Assembly: GCF_044465595.1 (NCBI RefSeq)
Contig: NZ_JBITLV010000008.1
Span: 124,001 to 188,000 of the forward strand
Direction of reading: 5' to 3'
DNA length: 64,000 bases
Source: Spongisporangium articulatum
GTDB taxonomy: Bacteria; Actinomycetota; Actinomycetes; Actinomycetales; Kineosporiaceae
Shown in pieces: positions 58,742-64,000 of this stretch. The position numbers and the translations under genes were made by a program. The notes beneath the pieces are model-generated. The model was not told where the DNA came from. It did not search any database and saw nothing but the letters and a program-made list of their open reading frames with translations. Numbering within the stretch: position 1 is the first letter of the stretch; each line of letters starts with the position of its first letter.

Positions 58742-58797
58742 GGCCCGCGGCCGGCCACCTCGCCCCGCTCTCAGCCGGAGTACGGCACGATCGGGGG

Positions 58798-59475
58798 GTG
58801 CGGGTACTGGTGGTGGAGGACGAGATCCGGCTGGCCGAGACGCTGCAGCGCGGGCTGACCGGCGACGGCTTCGTGGTCGACGTGGTGCACAACGGCGAGG
58901 ACGCCCTGTGGGCGGCCACCGAGCACGAGTTCGACGTGATCGTGCTCGACATCATGGTGCCCAAGCTCAACGGCTACAAGGTGCTCGAGGAGCTGCGCCG
59001 GCGGGAGGTCTGGACGCCGGTGATGATGCTGACCGCCAAGGACGGCGAATACGACCAGGCCGACGCGTTCGAGCTGGGCGCCGACGACTACCTGACCAAG
59101 CCGTTCAGCTTCATCGTGCTGACCGCCCGGCTGCACGCGCTGATCCGGCGCGGCCGGCCGGAGCGCCCGGTGGTGCTGGCGGCCGGCGACCTGACCCTCG
59201 ACCCGACCCGCCGCCGGGTCGAGCGCGGCGGGCAGGAGATCCGGTTGACGCCGCGCGAGTTCGGCCTGCTGGAGTTCCTCATGCGGCACCGCGGGGCCGT
59301 CGTGACGAAGGGCGAGATCCTCGACGGGGTTTGGGATTCCGCGTTCGAAGGTGACCCCAACGTGGTCGAGGTCTACATCCGCTACCTGCGCCGCAAGATC
59401 GACACGCCCTACGGGCGCGAGGCCATTCAGACGGTCCGCGGGATGGGTTACCGGCTCGACACCGACGGCGGCTGA
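58798..59475 (+). CDS. OmpR-family response regulator
   Basis: A 225-residue regulator: receiver domain with phosphoacceptor Asp51 (VIVLDIMVPKLNGY), acidic pocket VVEDE and Lys in YLTKPF, then a winged-helix DNA-binding domain (LTPREFGLLEFLMRHRGAVVTKGEIL, VVEVYIRYLRRKID, GMGYRL). The putative partner kinase is encoded tail-to-tail on the other strand, overlapping by 28 bases. GTG start with a CACGAT-like box six bases upstream. Confidence 0.94.
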   Translation: MRVLVVEDEIRLAETLQRGLTGDGFVVDVVHNGEDALWAATEHEFDVIVLDIMVPKLNGYKVLEELRRREVWTPVMMLTAKDGEYDQADAFELGADDYLTKPFSFIVLTARLHALIRRGRPERPVVLAAGDLTLDPTRRRVERGGQEIRLTPREFGLLEFLMRHRGAVVTKGEILDGVWDSAFEGDPNVVEVYIRYLRRKIDTPYGREAIQTVRGMGYRLDTDGG

Positions 59476-61028
59476 ACGGGCGGTTCGAAGTCGGCCCGGA
59501 AGCCCGACTCGACCAGGGGCGGGGCCGACCGGACGACGGGAGCCGGCCCGGCGTCGTCCAGCAGCTCCTCGAGGTCTTCCGGGTCGTCGGCGCCCAGCGC
59601 CGGCAACTGGACGATCACCTGCGCGCCGCCGCCGGGGGCCTCGCGGATGCTCACGCCACCCCGGTGGGCGCCGACCACCTCGGCCACGATCGCCAGGCCG
59701 AGGCCGCTGCCGCCGCTGCCCCGGTCGCGGCTCTCGTCCAGCCGGACGAACCGGTCGAGGACCCGCTCCCGGTCGGCCTCGGGGATGCCCGGCCCGTCGT
59801 CCTCGACGATCAGCACGGCGGTGCTGCCCACGGTCTCCAACCGGACCCCCACGGTGCCCGTGGCGTACCGGGTCGCGTTGTCCACCAGGTTGCGCACCAC
59901 CTGGGACAGCTGGAGCTCGTCGCCCACCACCCGGGCGGGGCGGACCAGGGCCGCGACCTGCAGACCCGTGGCCGCCCGCAGGCGGGTGACCTCGCGGTTC
60001 ACGACGTCGTCCAGGTCGACGTCGTCGTCGCCGACCAGGAGGCCGCGGTCGTCGGCCTTGGCCAGCAGGAGCAGGTTGTCGACGAGTTGGGACATCCGGT
60101 CCACCTCGGCGGACATCACCTCGCGCAGGTCGGGCCAGGACGCCCGGCCGCCGTCGGTGCCCGCGACCTCCAGGCTCGCGGCCATCGTGGCCAGCGGGCT
60201 GCGCAGCTCGTGACTGGCGTCCGAGACGAACTGGCGCTGGGTCCGCTGGGACGCGTCGAGCCGGTCGAGCATCGCGTTCATGGTGACCGCGAGCCGGGCG
60301 ATCTCGTCGCGGGTCTGCGGGACGGGAACCCTTCGGTCCGAGAGCTTCTCGGCGTTGATCCCGGCGACCCGGGCCCGGATCCGCTCGACCGGGCGCAGGG
60401 CGCGACCGATCAGCACCCAGGTGGCCACGCCCACCACCACGACCAGCACCGGGAACCCGAACATCAGGAGCTTCAGCACCCGGTTCAGCGACTGCTGCTG
60501 CCCCTGGAAGGACGTGGCCATGATGACCGTGTAGCGGCTGCCGTCGTGCACGGCCCCCGCGGTGAGGACGATCCAGGGCCGCGCGGTGTCGGTGATCTTG
60601 CCCGGGGCGGCGCGCTCCGCCAGCCGCTGGCCCGGTTCGGGCCGCAGGCCGGTGAACGCCTTCTGGTCGTCCCAGTAGGCCGAGGTCGCCACCAGCCGGT
60701 CCTGCTCGGGGTCGACCGGGTCCTGGGCGACGACCTGGATGAGCATGCCCTGCGGCGCGCTCTGCTTGAGCTTGTCGTCCAGCCAGTCGGGGTTGCCGTT
60801 GTCGTTCACCAGCGTGACGTAGCTGCCGATCTTGTCCTGCTGGTCCTGCTCGATCGCGTGCACGAGGCTGCGCTGGAGCAGGTAGAACAGGACGGCGGTG
60901 CCGGCCCCCAGGGCGAGCGCCACCACGAGGGCCGCGGCCAGGGCCGCGCGCAGCCGGACGCCCGGCAGGAAGCGCTTCGGGGCGGACTCCGCCTCGAAGC
61001 GCCAGCCGTCGACACCGGTACCGGACAC
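59448..61028 (-). CDS. Sensor histidine kinase
   Basis: A 526-residue membrane kinase: transmembrane helices at residues 26-51 and 187-208, a ~135-residue extracytoplasmic sensor between them, HAMP (GRALRPVERIRARVAGI), phospho-His273 in SDASHELRSPLATMA, and the HATPase boxes NLVDNATRYA, VEDDGPGIP and GSGGSGLGLAIV. A Pro/Glu-rich tail follows. It probably pairs with the convergent response regulator; the ligand is unknown. GTG start. Confidence 0.93.
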   Translation of the reverse strand: MSGTGVDGWRFEAESAPKRFLPGVRLRAALAAALVVALALGAGTAVLFYLLQRSLVHAIEQDQQDKIGSYVTLVNDNGNPDWLDDKLKQSAPQGMLIQVVAQDPVDPEQDRLVATSAYWDDQKAFTGLRPEPGQRLAERAAPGKITDTARPWIVLTAGAVHDGSRYTVIMATSFQGQQQSLNRVLKLLMFGFPVLVVVVGVATWVLIGRALRPVERIRARVAGINAEKLSDRRVPVPQTRDEIARLAVTMNAMLDRLDASQRTQRQFVSDASHELRSPLATMAASLEVAGTDGGRASWPDLREVMSAEVDRMSQLVDNLLLLAKADDRGLLVGDDDVDLDDVVNREVTRLRAATGLQVAALVRPARVVGDELQLSQVVRNLVDNATRYATGTVGVRLETVGSTAVLIVEDDGPGIPEADRERVLDRFVRLDESRDRGSGGSGLGLAIVAEVVGAHRGGVSIREAPGGGAQVIVQLPALGADDPEDLEELLDDAGPAPVVRSAPPLVESGFRADFEPPVQPPSVSSR

Positions 61029-61096
61029 CTACCTATGGTCCCTCACCCGAGCTGAGCGCACGCCGAGTTCGCCCCAGGTATCACCCGCGGCCGCTC

Positions 61097-61183
61097 GTCG
61101 TGATCATGCAGAAAGTCCCCCGACCGGGTCGCGGGCCCCTCGCAGAGCCTCGCCGGCAGGGGGACTTTCTGCATGATCACGAC
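61097..61183. repeat. Long palindromic repeat, family B copy 2
   Basis: A perfect 25-bp inverted repeat: GTCGTGATCATGCAGAAA then GTCCCCC (61097-61121) and its complement (61159-61183), with a 37-base loop. The meaB stop codon TGA and last codon lie within the right arm. Outer 18 bases identical to the repeat at 52362-52446, inner bases different. Lies between meaB and the downstream sensor kinase and may end the meaB transcript. Confidence 0.92.
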
Positions 61184-62226
61184 AAGTGGGAGAGGATCTC
61201 CTCCGCGGCCTGCACCGGGGTCAGCTCACCGGCCAGCACCTGCTGCTCGAGCGCGGCGGCCAGGGACCGGGCCGGCTCCTCGCGCAGGCGGGCCAGCAGG
61301 CCGTCGCGGACCATCGCCCGGGTCCAGTCGATCAGCTGCCGCTGCCGGCGCTGGGCGAACGCGCCGGCCTCGACCAGGGCGGCGCGGTGCTTCAGGACGG
61401 TGGCCCACACGTCGTCCAGGCCCGTCCCCTCCTGCGCGCTGCAGGTCAGCACCTCGGGCTTCCAGCCGCCCTCGCCGACGGCCCCGATCAGGCGCAACGC
61501 CCCGGACAGTTCGCGCGCGGCCCGCCAGGCCTCGTTCTCGTGCGGACCGTCCGCCTTGTTCACGGCGATCAGGTCCGCCAGCTCGAGCACGCCCTTCTTG
61601 ATGCCCTGCAGCTGGTCGCCGGAACGGGCCAGGGACAGGATCAGGAACGTGTCCACCATGTCGGCGACCGTCGTCTCCGACTGCCCGACGCCGACGGTTT
61701 CGACGATCACCACGTCGTAGCCAGCGGCCTCCACGATGATCATCGCCTCGCGGGTCGCCGCCGCCACTCCCCCGAGCGTGCCGGCGGTCGGCGAGGGCCG
61801 GACGAAGGCGTTCTCGTCCGTGGCCAGGCGGTTCATCCGGGTCTTGTCACCCAGGATGCTGCCGCCCGTGCGGGTCGAGCTCGGGTCGACCGCGAGGACG
61901 GCGACCCGGTGACCGGCCGCCGTCAACCGCGAACCCAGCGCATCGATGAACGTCGACTTGCCCGCCCCGGGGACGCCCGTGACGCCGAGCCGGATGGTGG
62001 CCGCACCATCCCCCGCGCCATCCCCCGCGCCATCCACCGCGCCGTCCGCTGCGTCGTCCGCCGCACCGACCGCGGGCGCGAGCTGGGCGAGCAGCTCCTG
62101 CGCCTGCCGCCGGTGGTCCGGCCGGGTCGACTCGACCAGGGTGATGGCCCGGGCCATCCACGTCCGGGAGCCCTTGCGGATCTCCTCGGCGGCCGTGTCG
62201 ACGTCGAAGGACGGTCTGGGAGACAC
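61177..62226 (-). CDS. meaB: Methylmalonyl-CoA mutase-associated GTPase MeaB
   Basis: A 349-residue G3E P-loop GTPase that protects and reloads adenosyl-B12 mutases. P-loop GVTGVPGAGKSTFIDALG, AVDPSSTRTGGSILGDKTRM, the switch region VIVETVGVGQSE and base-specificity NKAD. An Ala/Asp/Gly-rich insertion of short imperfect repeats (DGAVDGAGDGAGDGA) precedes the P-loop. GTG start four bases after the mutase stop. The stop is contributed by a palindromic repeat. Confidence 0.96.
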   Translation of the reverse strand: MSPRPSFDVDTAAEEIRKGSRTWMARAITLVESTRPDHRRQAQELLAQLAPAVGAADDAADGAVDGAGDGAGDGAATIRLGVTGVPGAGKSTFIDALGSRLTAAGHRVAVLAVDPSSTRTGGSILGDKTRMNRLATDENAFVRPSPTAGTLGGVAAATREAMIIVEAAGYDVVIVETVGVGQSETTVADMVDTFLILSLARSGDQLQGIKKGVLELADLIAVNKADGPHENEAWRAARELSGALRLIGAVGEGGWKPEVLTCSAQEGTGLDDVWATVLKHRAALVEAGAFAQRRQRQLIDWTRAMVRDGLLARLREEPARSLAAALEQQVLAGELTPVQAAEEILSHLS

Positions 62227-62230
62227 GAAC

Positions 62231-64000
62231 TCAGTGACCCAGCCGCTCGCCGAGGGTCTTCAGCAGGTCGAGCGCCGACTCCGCGATCACCGTGCCGGGC
62301 GGGTAGATCGCCGCGGCTCCGGCCGCACGCAGCGCGTCGTAGTCCTGCGGCGGGATGACCCCGCCGACCACGATCAGGACGTCGCCCGCCCCGAGCGCCT
62401 CCAGCTCCTCCTTCAGCGCCGGCACCAGCGTGAGGTGCCCGGCGGCCAGGGAGTTCACGCCGACCACGTGCACGTCGGCCTCGACGGCCTGCCGCGCCAC
62501 CTCGGCCGGGGTCTGGAACAACGGGCCCACGTCGACGTCGAAGCCGAGGTCGGCGAAGGCCGTGGCGATCACCTTCTGGCCGCGGTCGTGCCCGTCCTGG
62601 CCCATCTTGGCCACCAGGATGCGGGGACGGCGGCCCTCGGCCTCGGCGAAGGCGTCGGCCGCGGCCCGGGCGGCGTCGACGGCCCCGGCCTCGCCGTCAC
62701 GGGATGCCTCGTCGCGGTACACCCCGGTGATGGTACGGATCTGCGCCTGGTGCCGGCCGTAGACGGCCTCCAGCGCGTCGGAGATCTCGCCCACCGTGGC
62801 CTTGGCCCGGGCCGCGTCGATGGCCAGCTTCAGCAGGTTCCCGTCCAGCCCCGCGGCGCGGGTGCCCGCCTGCGCCTCGCCGGCCGCGTTCGTCAGGGCG
62901 TTCAACGCCCGCTCGACGTCGTCCGCGGAACGCTCCTCGCGCAGCCGGCGCAGCTTGTCCAGCTGGCGGGCCCGCACGTCGGCGTTGTCGACCTTGAGAA
63001 CCTCGATCTGGTCCTCGTTCTCGGGCCGGAACGTGTTCACGCCGATCACCGGCTGGCGGCCCGAGTCGATCCGCGCCTGGGTGCGGGCGGCGGCCTCCTC
63101 GATGCGCAGCTTCGGGATGCCCTCCTCGATCGCCTTGGCCATCCCGCCGGCCTGCTCCACCTCCTGGATGTGCTGCCAGGCGCGGCGGGCCAGGTCGTAG
63201 GTCAGGCGCTCGACGTACGCCGAACCGCCCCACGGGTCGATCGTGCGGGTGGTGCCCGACTCCTGCTGCAGCAGCAGCTGGGTGTTGCGGGCGATCCGGG
63301 CCGAGAAGTCGGTCGGCAGGGCCAGCGCCTCGTCGAGGGCGTTGGTGTGCAGCGACTGCGTGTGGCCCTGGGTCGCCGCCATCGCCTCGATGCACGTGCG
63401 CACGGCGTTGTTGAACACGTCCTGTGCGGTCAGCGACCACCCGGAGGTCTGCGAATGCGTCCGCAGCGACAGGGATTTCGGGTTCAGCGAGCCGCCCTCG
63501 GGGGCGAACTGGTTGACCAGGCGGGCCCACAGCAGGCGCCCGGCGCGCATCTTGGCGACCTCCATGAAGAAGTTCATCCCGATCGCCCAGAAGAAGCTCA
63601 GGCGCGGCGCGAACCTGTCCACGGCCAGCCCGGCGCCGACGCCGGCGCGCAGGTACTCGATGCCGTCGGCCAGCGTGTAGGCCAGCTCCAGGTCGGCCGT
63701 CGCCCCGGCCTCCTGGATGTGGTACCCCGAGATCGAGATCGAGTTGAACTTCGGCATCTTCTCCGAGGTGTAGCTGAAGATGTCGGAGATGATCTGCATG
63801 CTCGGGGCGGGCGGGTAGATGTAGGTGTTGCGGACCATGAACTCCTTGAGGATGTCGTTCTGGATCGTCCCCGCGAGGAGTTCCGGCGCCACCCGCTGCT
63901 CCTCCGCCGCCACGACGTAGAGCGCGAGAACCGGCAGTACGGCGCCGTTCATGGTCATCGAGACCGACATCTTGTCCAGCGGGATGCCCTCGAACAGCTG
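62231..64000 (-). CDS. mutB: Methylmalonyl-CoA mutase large subunit, partial
   Basis: The C-terminal ~590 residues of an adenosyl-B12 mutase; the N-terminus lies beyond the window. Substrate barrel motifs SVSMTMNGAVLPVLALY, GTIQNDILKEFMVRNTYIYPP, SGYHIQEAGATADLELAY and HTNALDEALALPTDFSARIARNTQ, then the B12 domain with MGQDGHDRGQKVIA (axial His), GVNSLAAGH and VGGVIPPQD. It interconverts methylmalonyl-CoA and succinyl-CoA. The signatures separate it from the ethylmalonyl-CoA mutase at 24717-26798. meaB follows directly. Confidence 0.95.
   Translation of the reverse strand, partial: QLFEGIPLDKMSVSMTMNGAVLPVLALYVVAAEEQRVAPELLAGTIQNDILKEFMVRNTYIYPPAPSMQIISDIFSYTSEKMPKFNSISISGYHIQEAGATADLELAYTLADGIEYLRAGVGAGLAVDRFAPRLSFFWAIGMNFFMEVAKMRAGRLLWARLVNQFAPEGGSLNPKSLSLRTHSQTSGWSLTAQDVFNNAVRTCIEAMAATQGHTQSLHTNALDEALALPTDFSARIARNTQLLLQQESGTTRTIDPWGGSAYVERLTYDLARRAWQHIQEVEQAGGMAKAIEEGIPKLRIEEAAARTQARIDSGRQPVIGVNTFRPENEDQIEVLKVDNADVRARQLDKLRRLREERSADDVERALNALTNAAGEAQAGTRAAGLDGNLLKLAIDAARAKATVGEISDALEAVYGRHQAQIRTITGVYRDEASRDGEAGAVDAARAAADAFAEAEGRRPRILVAKMGQDGHDRGQKVIATAFADLGFDVDVGPLFQTPAEVARQAVEADVHVVGVNSLAAGHLTLVPALKEELEALGAGDVLIVVGGVIPPQDYDALRAAGAAAIYPPGTVIAESALDLLKTLGERLGH

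Noticed and set aside
1..64000. tRNA or rRNA genes
   Set aside because: None of the short intergenic gaps shows a cloverleaf with a GTTCGA-type T-loop; nothing resembled rRNA.

Overview
This is a chromosomal segment of a high-GC actinobacterium (Actinomycetota). The evidence is the strong G/C third-position bias, many GTG starts, nucS (EndoMS), an actinobacterial Rho with a long Asn/Gly/Arg-rich insertion, a MurA with Asp in place of the catalytic Cys, and the gene order hom-thrC-thrB-rho-rpmE-prfA-prmC-...-sua5-wecA-atp operon-DUF2550-cob(I)alamin adenosyltransferase-murA, which matches mycobacteria and streptomycetes. The genus cannot be fixed from the sequence. A hendecad coiled-coil protein (Scy/FilP-like) suggests a polar-growing or filamentous relative. 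I see no rRNA, tRNA, CRISPR array, prophage or insertion sequence.

Layout. 1-7.5 kb holds the coiled-coil protein, an AI-2E-type permease, small FmdB and DUF952 proteins, a duplicated 3-hydroxyacyl-CoA dehydrogenase, a secreted subtilase and an unusual MTHFR-family protein. 7.6-17.2 kb is an accessory catabolic island: a tightly coupled eight-gene minus-strand operon (cytosine-deaminase-like amidohydrolase, NMT1/SsuA-type ABC importer, SDR, VAO-type FAD oxidase, creatininase-family hydrolase, PdxH-like flavoprotein), a divergent XRE-cupin regulator and a second Atz/8-oxoguanine-deaminase-like amidohydrolase. It looks like uptake and breakdown of a nitrogen heterocycle that I cannot name. 17.3-30.7 kb holds nucS, pyrD, a chemoreceptor, a D-amino-acid oxidase, a MalY-like lyase, ethylmalonyl-CoA mutase, an MMPL exporter with its MarR regulator, and trmB. 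30.8-37.5 kb holds a Na+/H+ antiporter fused to a UBP-type zinc finger, a STAS protein lacking its phospho-Ser, the B12 adenosyltransferase, murA, a secreted FG-GAP protein and a DUF2550 protein. 37.5-44.9 kb is the complete F1Fo ATP synthase operon with a shortened epsilon subunit. 45.1-50.3 kb combines wecA with a full t6A set (tsaE, tsaB, tsaD and two YrdC-domain proteins). 50.3-58.6 kb is prmC, prfA, rpmE, rho and the threonine genes. 58.8-64 kb is a two-component pair on opposite strands, meaB and a partial methylmalonyl-CoA mutase.

Connections. Ethylmalonyl-CoA mutase, methylmalonyl-CoA mutase, MeaB and the PduO-type adenosyltransferase together indicate adenosyl-B12-dependent acyl-CoA metabolism. 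Two related families of intergenic palindromes, both built around TGATCATGC, occur at four places. In two of them the repeat supplies the stop codon of the neighbouring gene, and in one family the inner stem sequence differs completely between copies yet stays perfectly paired. These repeats, the catabolic island, the UBP zinc-finger fusion and the rearranged t6A cluster are the observations I consider most worth following up.
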